64,000 nucleotides of DNA from Coprococcus comes ATCC 27758 (GCF_025149785.1 NZ_CP102277.1:2046001-2110000); one strand, 5' to 3'; numbered from the stretch's first letter, positions 10,106 through 18,116 are shown. The notes: generated by a model not told the origin, from the sequence alone. Made by a program: numbers and translations.

Positions 10106-10190
10106 GCGGAAGTGTCGGAACTGGCAGACGAGCAAGACTAAGGATCTTGTAGGCATTGCGCCTGTGTGGGTTCAAGTCCCATCTTCCGCA
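10106..10190 (+). tRNA. tRNA-Leu (anticodon AAG), copy 1
   Basis: Class II tRNA with a long variable arm. The acceptor GCGGAAG pairs with CTTCCGC; the anticodon stem CAAGA/TCTTG encloses loop CTAAGGA, giving anticodon AAG (codon CUU) with G37. The T arm contains TTCAAGT. The discriminator is A and CCA is not encoded. The variable-arm stem is AGGC/GCCT. Confidence 0.95.
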
Positions 10191-10228
10191 TTCGGATTTA
10201 TCCGAATCCGGTAATTAAATATTTTTGT

Positions 10229-10313
10229 GCGGAAGTGTCGGAACTGGCAGACGAGCAAGACTAAGGATCTTGTAAGCATTGCGCTTGTGTGGGTTCAAGT
10301 CCCATCTTCCGCA
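10229..10313 (+). tRNA. tRNA-Leu (anticodon AAG), copy 2
   Basis: Near-identical to copy 1, 38 nt downstream and presumably co-transcribed. The only differences are two bases in the variable arm that together turn one G-C pair into A-T (AAGC/GCTT), preserving the stem. Confidence 0.95.
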
Positions 10314-10317
10314 TTAT

Positions 10318-10355
10318 AAAAAGGGACCTCTGATTTTATCAGAGGTTCCTTTTTA
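10318..10355 (+). terminator. Terminator after the tRNA-Leu pair
   Basis: Stem GGGACCTCTGA / TCAGAGGTTCC with loop TTTTA, flanked by A-run and CTTTTTAT. It directly follows the second tRNA. Confidence 0.85.
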
Positions 10356-10362
10356 TAGTACC

Positions 10363-10400
10363 GAAGCGTGACCTGAACCCATGGTTCAGGTCTTCGCTTC
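10363..10400. repeat. Hairpin between tRNA terminator and lgt
   Basis: GAAGCG-T-GACCTGAACC-CAT-GGTTCAGGTC-TT-CGCTTC forms a nearly perfect stem. A 12-base match to the tRNA-Leu 3' end (CCCATCTTCCGC) lies at 10444-10455 just beyond it. The role is unknown; it may be debris from a lost tRNA or integration. Confidence 0.4.
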
Positions 10401-10459
10401 GCTACGGTCGGCGCAGAGCATCCGTCCACCGGACGAACCTGGCCCCATCTTCCGCTTCC

Positions 10460-11218
10460 TTACCATTTATGCCTTTTTTTATTTACAAGATACAATACAA
10501 TTCCACCTGCTACGATCACCATGGAGATCCACTGAGAGGTTGAGAACATCCAAGCTCCCCCTCTGTTATCATTTCTCAAAAACTCAACAAGAAATCTTCC
10601 CACACCATACAGCAGCATATATAAAAAGCCTACGTTTCCCGGTGTACCGTCTTTTTTATTCTTTCTATAATATAGAAGTAACACGATCATGATCAGGAAA
10701 TCGCCCGCCGACGAAATAAGCTGTGTCGGGATCAGTTTTACACCTGCCGGAGCAAGCCCACCTTCCGGGAAGACCACACCAAATCTGGAGGTTGTCTCCC
10801 TTCCATAGCAGCATCCTGCAAGAAAACATCCGATTCTTCCAAATCCCTGTGCCATCGAAATACTTGCCACAGCGAGATCAAAATATTCCAGAAAATAAAG
10901 CTTCTTGATTCTGCAATATACAATTGCTGTCAGAAAACCGGCAATAATTCCACCATATACGACAAACCCTTCTGAACCGAGTACCGTCTTCGGATCCTTG
11001 ATAAACGTCTTAAACTCCACGATCACATATAGAATTTTTGCACCTAAAAAACCGCCGATTACACCGTAAATTCCAATATCCACAATTGCTTCCTGATCCA
11101 GGCCATTCTTTTTTGCCCGATAAGAAGCCATTGCCACACAACAAAGGATACCGATTGCGATCATCAGTCCATATCCATGTATCGTAAACTTTCCTATTGA
11201 AAACAGATCAATTTTCAC
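10460..11218 (-). CDS. lgt: Prolipoprotein diacylglyceryl transferase
   Basis: 252 residues with about seven membrane helices. The Lgt signature is visible: FTIHGYGLMIAIG near the N terminus (conserved His), FVVYGGIIAGF, and GFGRIGCFLAGCCYGRET, the central motif whose usual form is GRIGNFxNGExxGR. It transfers diacylglycerol from phosphatidylglycerol to the lipobox Cys of prolipoproteins at the membrane; the substrate-binding lipoprotein at 40.1-41.2 kb would be a client. It has its own promoter. Confidence 0.92.
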   Translation of the reverse strand: MKIDLFSIGKFTIHGYGLMIAIGILCCVAMASYRAKKNGLDQEAIVDIGIYGVIGGFLGAKILYVIVEFKTFIKDPKTVLGSEGFVVYGGIIAGFLTAIVYCRIKKLYFLEYFDLAVASISMAQGFGRIGCFLAGCCYGRETTSRFGVVFPEGGLAPAGVKLIPTQLISSAGDFLIMIVLLLYYRKNKKDGTPGNVGFLYMLLYGVGRFLVEFLRNDNRGGAWMFSTSQWISMVIVAGGIVLYLVNKKRHKW

Positions 11219-11254
11219 GCTTTTTTCTTCCTCCCTTTTATCAATCTATTTATC

Positions 11255-11283
11255 ATTGTATGGATTATCCCTTCATTTGTCAA
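11255..11283 (-). promoter_or_regulatory. Promoter of lgt
   Basis: On the minus strand TTGACA (11283-11278) and TACAAT (11260-11255) with a 17-nt spacer, ~37 nt before the lgt start. Confidence 0.75.
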
Positions 11284-11334
11284 TCTTATCCTTTTGGATA
11301 CTATCTGCTATTTTGCCTCTTAATCCAGCAATGG

Positions 11335-11368
11335 GGCATGATTCAGAGAATCACCCCCCACGTTTAGA
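11335..11368 (-). other. Hairpin downstream of the P1B-ATPase gene
   Basis: On the minus strand GGGGTGATTC-TCT-GAATCATGCCCC forms a stem just after the ATPase stop, without a clear U-run. It may be a weak terminator or a 3'-end stabiliser. Confidence 0.4.
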
Positions 11369-11390
11369 GCTATCATTAAATTGTTCTGCC

Positions 11391-13463
11391 TTACAGAAGA
11401 TTCTTCATACTCTTCAGCCCAATTGCCAGAGTTGAAGTATTGTGTAAAAGTGCTGATGTCGTCGGCTGGATCACACCGGTTACTCCAAGTACGATCAGAC
11501 CGGAATTGAATCCAACGATAAAACGGTAATTACTTTGAATCCTCTTCATCAGCCTATTGCTGAGACGTCTTAAGGTCACGATCTGTCCAAGATCATCTGC
11601 GCCTACCGTAATATCTGCAATCTCACGTGCAATCTCTGCGCCATTGCTGATCGCAATTCCCACATCTGCCGCAGAAAGCGCCGGAGAATCATTGATACCA
11701 TCGCCGATCATAATAACTTTTCTTCCGGCTGCTTTTTCTTTTTCTACAAATGCAGCCTTATCTTCCGGCAGTACTTCTGAATAATATTCATCCACACCGA
11801 CACGCTTTGCGATCGCCGAAGCTGTACGGTCGCTGTCACCTGTCATCATAACAATCTTTCCAAATCCTGTTTTCTTGAGCTCGGCAACTACTGTCTTCGC
11901 CTCTTCTCTCAATGGATCTTCAATACAGATCACTCCTGCAAGCTGATTCTCGATTGCAAGATACAGATGTGAATATTCTTCCGGAAGACTGTCAAATAAC
12001 TCCTGTTTTCCTTCCGGAATTGTACATTTTTCATCTTCAAATACAAAATGAGAGCTTCCGATAATTACATTTCTATCATCAATCGTTGTAGAAATGCCAT
12101 GTGCAACCACATACTCTACCTTGGAATGCATTTCCTCATGATCCAGATTTTTCTCTTTTGCTGCATTTACTACTGCTTTTGCCATAGAATGTGGAAAATG
12201 TTCTTCCAGACACGCTGCAATACGGAGCAGTTCATCCGGTGTTCTTCCATCAAAGGGAACCACATCCACCACGGTAGGTGTTGCTTTTGTAAGTGTACCA
12301 GTCTTGTCAAATACGATCGTATCTGCCTCTGCCACGGCTTCCAGATACTTTCCGCCCTTTACGGTAATATTGTAAAGGTTTGCTTCACGGATTGCAGACA
12401 GCACCGAAATCGGCATTGAAAGCTTAAGAGCACACGAAAAATCTACCATCAGGATTGAAAGGGCCTTTGTGACATTTCTCGTCAGCAGATAGGTAAGAGC
12501 TGTTCCACCAAGTGAATACGGTACAAGCCTGTCTGCAAGATGTTCTGCCTTGCTTTCTACTCCTGATTTTAACTTCTCAGATTCTTCAATCATCGTAACG
12601 ATCTTATCAAAGCGGCTGTTTCCGCTTACCTGTTTGACTCCGACTGTGATCTCACCTTCTTCGACCACCGTTCCTGCATATGCATAGCTTCCAACCGTCT
12701 TGCGGACAGACACTGACTCTCCGGTAAGAGATGCCTGATTGATCATCGCTTCACCATCCACGATATCGCCGTCAAACGGAATCACAGTTCCCATACGAAT
12801 CACAATCCGGTCTCCTGCTTTTATCTTGGATGCAGGAACCAGAACTTCCTGATCTTCTGTCTTCAGCCATACCTTACTTACGTTCAGAGACATGGTCCTT
12901 GCCAGGTCATCTACGGATTTCTTATGTGTCCACTCTTCCAGAATCTCACCGATTCCAAGCAGGAACATGACGGATCCGGCTGTACTGAAATCCCCACGTG
13001 CAACGGATACACCGATTGCAGTCGCATCCAGCACCGGAACCTCAATTTTGCGTGCCCACAGACACTTGATTCCCTTCCAGATATACTTCAGTGACATGAC
13101 CGATGTATAGCATGCATTCAGTGGATACGGAAGGAACCATTTTCTTGCATAATGAAATACTACTTTATTGAACAGCTTTTCCTGATACTGCGCATTCACT
13201 TCACGACCGGAAGTTGCAAGTACGTCTGCCGGAACTTCCACTGTCTGATAGTGAAATTCCTGCAGAAGACGGATTACATCTTCTCTGTCGCCGGTATAAT
13301 TAATGACTGCATCACAGGTTCTGTCATATACCTTTGCTAATTTGACTGATTCATTGCAGAGCAGATAATACTGTAATATATCAGCCTGTTCATATGTCAT
13401 TCTTTTTTGAAAAAGCCGGACTCTCATCCGGCCTTTCATCTCATGTTTAATTATAAACTTCAC
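11391..13463 (-). CDS. P1B-type heavy-metal-translocating ATPase with non-canonical metal motif
   Basis: 690 residues. The N-terminal ~75 residues resemble a ferredoxin-fold HMA-like domain without CxxC. P-type ATPase motifs are intact: LTGES (actuator), DKTGTLTK (phosphorylated Asp) and GDGINDSPAL (hinge), plus FPHSMA in place of the usual HP motif. At the transmembrane metal site, where CopA has SCPCALGLATP, this protein reads FSCALKLSMPI, so CPC is replaced by FSC. The exported metal is therefore uncertain (Mn or Fe are candidates by family, inference only). It is co-oriented with the small DUF6110-like gene 13 nt upstream. Confidence 0.85.
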   Translation of the reverse strand: MKFIIKHEMKGRMRVRLFQKRMTYEQADILQYYLLCNESVKLAKVYDRTCDAVINYTGDREDVIRLLQEFHYQTVEVPADVLATSGREVNAQYQEKLFNKVVFHYARKWFLPYPLNACYTSVMSLKYIWKGIKCLWARKIEVPVLDATAIGVSVARGDFSTAGSVMFLLGIGEILEEWTHKKSVDDLARTMSLNVSKVWLKTEDQEVLVPASKIKAGDRIVIRMGTVIPFDGDIVDGEAMINQASLTGESVSVRKTVGSYAYAGTVVEEGEITVGVKQVSGNSRFDKIVTMIEESEKLKSGVESKAEHLADRLVPYSLGGTALTYLLTRNVTKALSILMVDFSCALKLSMPISVLSAIREANLYNITVKGGKYLEAVAEADTIVFDKTGTLTKATPTVVDVVPFDGRTPDELLRIAACLEEHFPHSMAKAVVNAAKEKNLDHEEMHSKVEYVVAHGISTTIDDRNVIIGSSHFVFEDEKCTIPEGKQELFDSLPEEYSHLYLAIENQLAGVICIEDPLREEAKTVVAELKKTGFGKIVMMTGDSDRTASAIAKRVGVDEYYSEVLPEDKAAFVEKEKAAGRKVIMIGDGINDSPALSAADVGIAISNGAEIAREIADITVGADDLGQIVTLRRLSNRLMKRIQSNYRFIVGFNSGLIVLGVTGVIQPTTSALLHNTSTLAIGLKSMKNLL

Positions 13464-13476
13464 GTTCAGGCGCCTC

Positions 13477-13797
13477 TTACTCTGTCACTTCGTTGAACTC
13501 TGTATTTTCAGCTTCTTCAGCCTCTGCTGCTGTATCTGCATCAGAAAATTCTTCCATTTCAGCAGCTCTTTCTTCGTTGATATTCTTAGCTTCAGCGTAA
13601 ATATCCTCTGCATTTTCCTGGATATTTGTAGCTGTTTTCATAACACAGTCTTTTGCGCGAAGAACTGCTGCTGTACAATTTGTGTACACGTTCTTAGCAT
13701 CCTTGCTTGAAAGCGCTTTGATTCCAGCTGTTCCAAAAAGAACTCCTGATGCAAAAATTCCAACCTTTTTCCAATTTACTTTAGTAATATCAAACAT
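13477..13797 (-). CDS. Small acidic DUF6110-like protein
   Basis: 106 residues. A short N-terminal hydrophobic segment (KVGIFASGVLFGTAGIKAL) is followed by an amphipathic helical region and a very acidic tail rich in Glu/Ala. It resembles proteins labelled DUF6110 that precede metal-transporting ATPases in Clostridia. It lies 13 nt upstream of the P1B-ATPase and so probably shares its transcript. RBS AGGAGG is clear. No function is known; a membrane or metal-related accessory role is inference. Confidence 0.72.
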   Translation of the reverse strand: MFDITKVNWKKVGIFASGVLFGTAGIKALSSKDAKNVYTNCTAAVLRAKDCVMKTATNIQENAEDIYAEAKNINEERAAEMEEFSDADTAAEAEEAENTEFNEVTE

Positions 13798-13830
13798 ATC
13801 TATGTACCTCCTGTTTTTTCATTAACGCCT

Positions 13831-13943
13831 ATTATATGACACGAATCTGAAAATTTCCAGTCTTTTTTTGCTTCTGATAAATTTTCTCACTTTTGCGTAA
13901 AATCAGTTTTGTCAAACTTTTTTTCATTATATCTGACACGAAT
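13831..13943 (-). promoter_or_regulatory. Twin promoter-like motifs upstream of the P1B-ATPase operon
   Basis: On the minus strand ATTCGTGTCATATAAT (13846-13831) and ATTCGTGTCAGATATAAT (13943-13926) repeat the same extended -10 context ~95 nt apart. Either both are promoters or the shared ATTCGTGTCA is a regulator site. A hairpin with a T-run (plus strand, ~14073-14099) lies further upstream. Otherwise the 13798-14103 gap shows no gene. Confidence 0.45.
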
Positions 13944-14103
13944 TCGCTATTTTCACCTTAATTTTTACACAACTTTTCACAGTTATCTATATCCATATTT
14001 ATATAGAAGAAACTCATTTCCCGGTATCTTAAAGAGACAGATACAACCACGGTACCTGCCTCCATATCCGAACCGTTCCGTTTCAGAACGTTTTTTTACA
14101 ATG

Positions 14104-14496
14104 TTATGCTTCTTTGAGTGTGATGTTTCTCACATTCTGTCCACCCGAAAATCCACAGGCATCCAGACCAGTTTTAATTACTGCTGTCCATTTATCTTCC
14201 GGAAGATCAAGAACCGTTCCATCCTCCAGTTCGACCATGCATTCCATCTTATTGCCCTCATCCGAAATACGATACATATTCTTGCGGCTGATCGCTCCGA
14301 TCTGTTCCAGCGTATTGACCATACGGTATACCGTCGCCGGTCCGATACTCGGATCCTTCAGAGACGCCTGATAATAAATTTCCTTGCAGCAATTACATTT
14401 CCCTTCCAAAATAACATCGATCAGCATGAGCCGCTGCTTCGTAACCCTACAGCCACTTCTTTTCAGCTGCTCGATTATTCTTTCTTTCGCGTCCAT
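14104..14496 (-). CDS. Fur-family-like transcriptional regulator with atypical C terminus
   Basis: 130 residues. The N-terminal winged helix is clearly Fur-like (CRVTKQRLMLIDVILEG, then DPSIGPATVYRMVNTLEQIG). An unusual CNCC sits at the position where Fur proteins usually carry metal-associated His. The C-terminal half is short and lacks the normal His-rich metal site and the two CxxC zinc motifs. It is the last gene of the feo operon, 27 nt after the HMA gene. It is probably a metal or redox regulator; the ligand is unknown. Confidence 0.8.
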   Translation of the reverse strand: MDAKERIIEQLKRSGCRVTKQRLMLIDVILEGKCNCCKEIYYQASLKDPSIGPATVYRMVNTLEQIGAISRKNMYRISDEGNKMECMVELEDGTVLDLPEDKWTAVIKTGLDACGFSGGQNVRNITLKEA

Positions 14497-14523
14497 GATA
14501 GCCCCTTTCCATCCTGTCTCCTG

Positions 14524-14892
14524 TTAGGCTCTGATATCAACTACCTTAAATCCTGCTTCCTCGACAGCTTTTTTCAGATCATCATCATCAATTTCTCTGT
14601 CATAGCTTACAACTGCTTCTTCTTTTTTGAGATTCACCTTTGCAGATGCACCTTCGATTTTATCGATTGCTTCCGTTACACTTTTTACACAATGCTCACA
14701 ATGCATACCGGAAATCTTCACCGTCTTTTTATCGATTGCCGGATGATCCAGCACCTTTTCTTCAATCTCTGTCTTGATCAGTCCAGATCCACCACCACAG
14801 CAAGGGCTTTCCCCTTTAAAATGTTTAAGCGTACCCTTTAATGCAAAAATAAGAAGTACGATCACGATCAGAACAATAATTGCATCAACCAT
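14524..14892 (-). CDS. Membrane-anchored heavy-metal-associated (HMA) domain protein
   Basis: 122 residues from the ATG at 14892, whose RBS lies in the end of the preceding 43-aa gene (1 nt apart). Residues ~3-22 form one transmembrane helix (DAIIVLIVIVLLIFALKG), followed by a Cys/Gly patch (PCCGGGSG). A C-terminal HMA domain with GMHCEHC binds soft or transition metal via CxxC. It may be a membrane-tethered metallochaperone. The location in the feo operon suggests a link to iron supply, but the CxxC chemistry favours Cu, Zn or similar, so the metal is open. Confidence 0.82.
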   Translation of the reverse strand: MVDAIIVLIVIVLLIFALKGTLKHFKGESPCCGGGSGLIKTEIEEKVLDHPAIDKKTVKISGMHCEHCVKSVTEAIDKIEGASAKVNLKKEEAVVSYDREIDDDDLKKAVEEAGFKVVDIRA

Positions 14893-14893
14893 C

Positions 14894-15025
14894 TTATTCC
14901 TCATCCTTCCGGCGTTCACGCCATTTCTTTATCCATAAAACCAACTGATATATACTGACTCCTACAAGATAAATGATCAAGAATGCTCCGAATGCATAGA
15001 ACATAGAGCCTGTTGAACTTCCCAT
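14894..15025 (-). CDS. 43-residue single-pass membrane protein in the feo operon
   Basis: ATG at 15025 to TAA at 14894-14896; RBS GGAAGG just upstream. The peptide starts MGSSTGSMFYAFGA, has one hydrophobic helix (FLIIYLVGVSIYQLVLWI) and ends with a basic-acidic tail KKWRERRKDEE. It fits exactly between the Cys-rich FeoB-associated gene (14 nt) and the HMA gene (1 nt), as expected for a translated operon member. Function unknown. Confidence 0.68.
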   Translation of the reverse strand: MGSSTGSMFYAFGAFLIIYLVGVSIYQLVLWIKKWRERRKDEE

Positions 15026-15039
15026 ATGCCTTCCGCCTT

Positions 15040-15213
15040 TCAGTCTTTCTTCTTTGGTGCGGTTTTTCCACTACATCCGCTACACGAACTGCAGTTACCG
15101 CTGCATCCAGCACAACCGACCGGTTTTCCTTCTTTATGGTTTTTATAACCTTTGTAAATCAGATAAATACAATATGCTGCGATCAGTGCCACTATCACAA
15201 TATTTGCGATCAT
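15040..15213 (-). CDS. FeoB-associated Cys-rich membrane protein
   Basis: About 57 residues from ATG 15213 (a GTG 9 nt upstream is less likely because AGGTGAAGG lies directly before the ATG). One N-terminal membrane helix (IANIVIVALIAAYCIYLIY) is followed by a Cys cluster, GCAGCSGNCSSCSGCSG, typical of the small FeoB-associated protein family. It is downstream of feoB, and probably assists ferrous iron transport or binds iron at the membrane. Confidence 0.85.
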   Translation of the reverse strand: MIANIVIVALIAAYCIYLIYKGYKNHKEGKPVGCAGCSGNCSSCSGCSGKTAPKKKD

Positions 15214-15296
15214 AACCTTCACCTTGTCTTTCTTTTATACTGGAAGCCGGACACAGGCTTCTGCATCCGGCTTCCGCCTTAAAGTTCTTATAAATC

Positions 15297-17474
15297 TTAT
15301 GCGTTTACAGAACGTTTTGAATAAACTTTCTGATTTTTATACGGATCTGGTCTGAACAGCATGAAAAGGATTGCGATAAGGAAAAGGAATCCAACTGCTG
15401 TACCAACTCCGAATGCTCCGCCTGTTACGAATGAACCGATCTGATATACACAGAGGCATACAATGTAAGCGAAGATGTTCTGGAAGAGAATTGCGAACCA
15501 GAACCATTTTCTTGACTGCATCTGCTGTGCCATTGTAGCAATTGCTGCAAGGCAAGGAGAATCAAGAAGGTTGAACATCAGGAATGTAAATGCTGCAATT
15601 GAGCTTGGGAACCAAGATGCAACACCAGCTGCTACGTTGACTGCATCTTCTGTATCACCAGATACATTTGCAAGTACACCCATTGTTGAAACAATTGCTT
15701 CTTTTGCTGTAAATCCAGAGATAGAAGCTGCTACCGGCTGCCACTCGCCAAATCCAAGTGGTGCAAAGAGCGGTGCGATCACGCCACCAATCATTGCCAT
15801 AAGACTGTCTGCGCTGTCTTCTACCATGCCAAAGCTTCCGTCTACAAATCCGAATCCGCCAAGGAACCACATTACGACGCAGGCAAGGAACAGGATTGTT
15901 CCGGCTTTGATGATGAAGCCTTTCAGTCTTTCCCATACATGAAGGAGAACTGTCTTAGCCTGTGGAATATGGTACTGTGGAAGTTCCATTACGAACGGTG
16001 CCGGTTTTCCTGAGAACGGTTTTGTCTTCTTCAGGATGATCGCAGCCACAAGTACTGCAACGATTCCAATGAAATACATAAGCGGTGCGATAAATGAACT
16101 TTCCTGATATCCTGCTACTTCACCGGAAATAACACCACCCATCAGAGCGATAACCGGAAGCTTAGCTCCACACGGGATAAAAGTTGCTGTCATAATTGTA
16201 AGACGTCTGTCATTATCCTGTTCAATAGTCTTAGAAGCCATGATTCCAGGAATACCGCAGCCTGATGAAATCAGAAGCGGGATAAAGCTCTTTCCCGAAA
16301 GTCCGAAATGTCTGAACACACGGTCCATGACGAATGCGATACGAACCATGTATCCACAGTCTTCAAGGATAGACAAGAAAAGGAACAGAATCGCCATCTG
16401 TGGAACGAAACCAAGAACGGCTCCAAGACCACCGATGATACCATCAACAACAAGTCCCATAACCATGTCACCGGCACCGATCGCTGAAAGTGCGCTTGTT
16501 GCTGCATCCTGAATTGCTACTACAAATACATCATTTGTCCAATCTGTTACAAAGGTACCGACTGTCGTTACAGAAACATAATATACGATCCACATTACCA
16601 GCATAAAGATCGGGATTCCGAGGAACCGGTTCGTAACGATACGGTCGATCTTATCAGAAGTTGTAAGTTTTTCTTTTCCCTTCTGAACAGTTGTTGAAAC
16701 AATCTTCTGGATGAATTTGTAACGTTCGTCTGTTACAATGCTTTCCATATCATCGTCATGTTTCTTTTCAAGAGCTCTTCTCTGTGCTTCCACCGTCTGG
16801 GCTGCCGCACCGGAAAGTTTCATGCTCTCTACTACCTTGCTGTCGTTCTCAAGGAATTTAACAGCGTACCATCTCTTCTTCTCTTCTGAAACAGAACTCG
16901 GAAGAACGCTCTTAACTTCTGCTACAGCACCTTCCAGCTCTTCTGAGAAGATATCTTTCGGAAGATCGATTTCTGACTTCTTAGCAACTTTTACTGCTTC
17001 ATCGATCAGTTTGTCAAGTCCTTCACCTTTCAGCGCAGATGTCTCGATAATCGGACAGTCAAGTAGCATTGAAAGTCTCTTCACATCAATCTTGATTCCT
17101 CTCTTCGCAAGAAGATCTGCCATGTTCAGTGCAATAACAACCGGAACGCCTGTCTCGATCAGCTGAGTTGTCAGATACAGGTTACGTTCAATATTGGTTG
17201 CATCCACCAAATCAATGATCACATCCGGATTTTCTTTCAGCACATAGTCACGGCTGACGACCTCTTCCAGTGTATATGGAGACATTGAATAGATACCCGG
17301 AAGGTCAGTTACGATAACTTCTTCCTTTGTCTTCTTACTTTTTAGTTTACCCTCTTTTTTCTCTACAGTAACCCCTGGCCAGTTACCAACATACTGGTTG
17401 GCTCCTGTGAGCGCGTTAAACATGGTAGTTTTACCGCAGTTCGGGTTTCCGGCAAGTGCAATTTTAATTGCCAT
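15297..17474 (-). CDS. feoB: Ferrous iron transporter B
   Basis: 725 residues. The N-terminal G domain shows GNPNCGKTTMFNAL (G1), DLPGIYSM (G3) and ALNMADL (G4), followed by a guanine-dissociation-inhibitor-like helical region. The membrane part has the paired Gate motifs with conserved Cys (SGCGIPGIMASKTIEQD; IPCGAKLPVIALMGG). It imports Fe(II) across the cytoplasmic membrane. It is transcribed after two feoA genes and before the small accessory proteins. Confidence 0.97.
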   Translation of the reverse strand: MAIKIALAGNPNCGKTTMFNALTGANQYVGNWPGVTVEKKEGKLKSKKTKEEVIVTDLPGIYSMSPYTLEEVVSRDYVLKENPDVIIDLVDATNIERNLYLTTQLIETGVPVVIALNMADLLAKRGIKIDVKRLSMLLDCPIIETSALKGEGLDKLIDEAVKVAKKSEIDLPKDIFSEELEGAVAEVKSVLPSSVSEEKKRWYAVKFLENDSKVVESMKLSGAAAQTVEAQRRALEKKHDDDMESIVTDERYKFIQKIVSTTVQKGKEKLTTSDKIDRIVTNRFLGIPIFMLVMWIVYYVSVTTVGTFVTDWTNDVFVVAIQDAATSALSAIGAGDMVMGLVVDGIIGGLGAVLGFVPQMAILFLFLSILEDCGYMVRIAFVMDRVFRHFGLSGKSFIPLLISSGCGIPGIMASKTIEQDNDRRLTIMTATFIPCGAKLPVIALMGGVISGEVAGYQESSFIAPLMYFIGIVAVLVAAIILKKTKPFSGKPAPFVMELPQYHIPQAKTVLLHVWERLKGFIIKAGTILFLACVVMWFLGGFGFVDGSFGMVEDSADSLMAMIGGVIAPLFAPLGFGEWQPVAASISGFTAKEAIVSTMGVLANVSGDTEDAVNVAAGVASWFPSSIAAFTFLMFNLLDSPCLAAIATMAQQMQSRKWFWFAILFQNIFAYIVCLCVYQIGSFVTGGAFGVGTAVGFLFLIAILFMLFRPDPYKNQKVYSKRSVNA

Positions 17475-17523
17475 TCCTTTTTACCTCCTTGTTGTACTAC
17501 TCTCATGCATAATTATGTATATG

Positions 17524-17742
17524 CTATTTTACCTGCACACACTGTGCATCATCTTTTCTTACTGTAAGTTCATATCCTCTTACAGTAATCTCAACAGGAT
17601 CACCGAGAGGCGCAACTTTTCTGATGTACAGCTCGCTTCCTTTTGTTATGCCCATGTCCATAATACGGCGTTTGTAAGCTCCGTCTCCTTCAATCCTGGT
17701 CACAACAACAGTGCTTCCAACCTTTGCATCACCTAAAGTCAT
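17524..17742 (-). CDS. feoA: FeoA-like SH3-fold protein (second feoA)
   Basis: 72 residues, the whole of a FeoA domain: KVGSTVVVTRIEGDGAYKRR, MDMGITKGSELYI, then DPVEITVRGYELTVRKDDA. It is a cytosolic SH3-like partner of FeoB. It sits 49 nt before feoB with RBS AAGGAG. It is one of two feoA genes in tandem. Confidence 0.92.
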   Translation of the reverse strand: MTLGDAKVGSTVVVTRIEGDGAYKRRIMDMGITKGSELYIRKVAPLGDPVEITVRGYELTVRKDDAQCVQVK

Positions 17743-17814
17743 TGTCGTATCTCCTTTCCTTTAAGCTTCGTAATACAGAATATATATGCAGCGGACCCAT
17801 CGACCAGCCAGAGG

Positions 17815-18024
17815 CTAGATCATGATATGCCGCGCCATATCAGAATTAACCGCAACACGTGAATCCTTGATGTTCACGATCACATTACCACCGATTGCAG
17901 AAACAACTGTAATCTCTGCACCTGCTACAAATCCGAGATTCGCAAGGAATCGCCTTGTTTCTTCATTTCCACCAATTCTCTTGATCTCATTTACTTCACC
18001 AATATTCGCCATCGTTAAAGGCAT
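17815..18024 (-). CDS. feoA: FeoA-like SH3-fold protein (first feoA)
   Basis: 69 residues from ATG 18024, which has a strong AGGAGG (18034-18039) 7 nt or so upstream; longer in-frame starts up to 18087 are rejected because they lack an RBS. Motifs: MANIGEVNEIKRIGGNEETRR, LANLGFVAGAEITVV, NIKDSRVAVNSDMA. It is the first gene of the feo operon and the closest to the DtxR-like operator. Confidence 0.9.
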   Translation of the reverse strand: MPLTMANIGEVNEIKRIGGNEETRRFLANLGFVAGAEITVVSAIGGNVIVNIKDSRVAVNSDMARHIMI

Positions 18025-18097
18025 AATCCCTACCTCCTGTTCTTTTGCGTATTTGGAATTTTGAATGATAATTTTTTTCATTACCAACTTTTGTTCA

Positions 18098-18116
18098 TTA
18101 GTTAGTATATGCTAAC
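18098..18116. promoter_or_regulatory. DtxR/IdeR-like operator over the feo -10 box
   Basis: The plus strand reads TTAGTTAGTATATGCTAAC, an inverted repeat (GTTAG...CTAAC) closely matching the DtxR-type consensus TTAGGTTAGSCTAACCTAA. It covers the -10 hexamer, so iron-loaded regulator would block feo transcription. The divergent gene encodes a DtxR-family protein. Confidence 0.65.

Noticed and set aside
13909-14841. 310-codon plus-strand open frame
   Set aside because: Lies antisense to the Fur-like and HMA genes, shows no domain, RBS or plausible composition; it is a shadow of real minus-strand genes.
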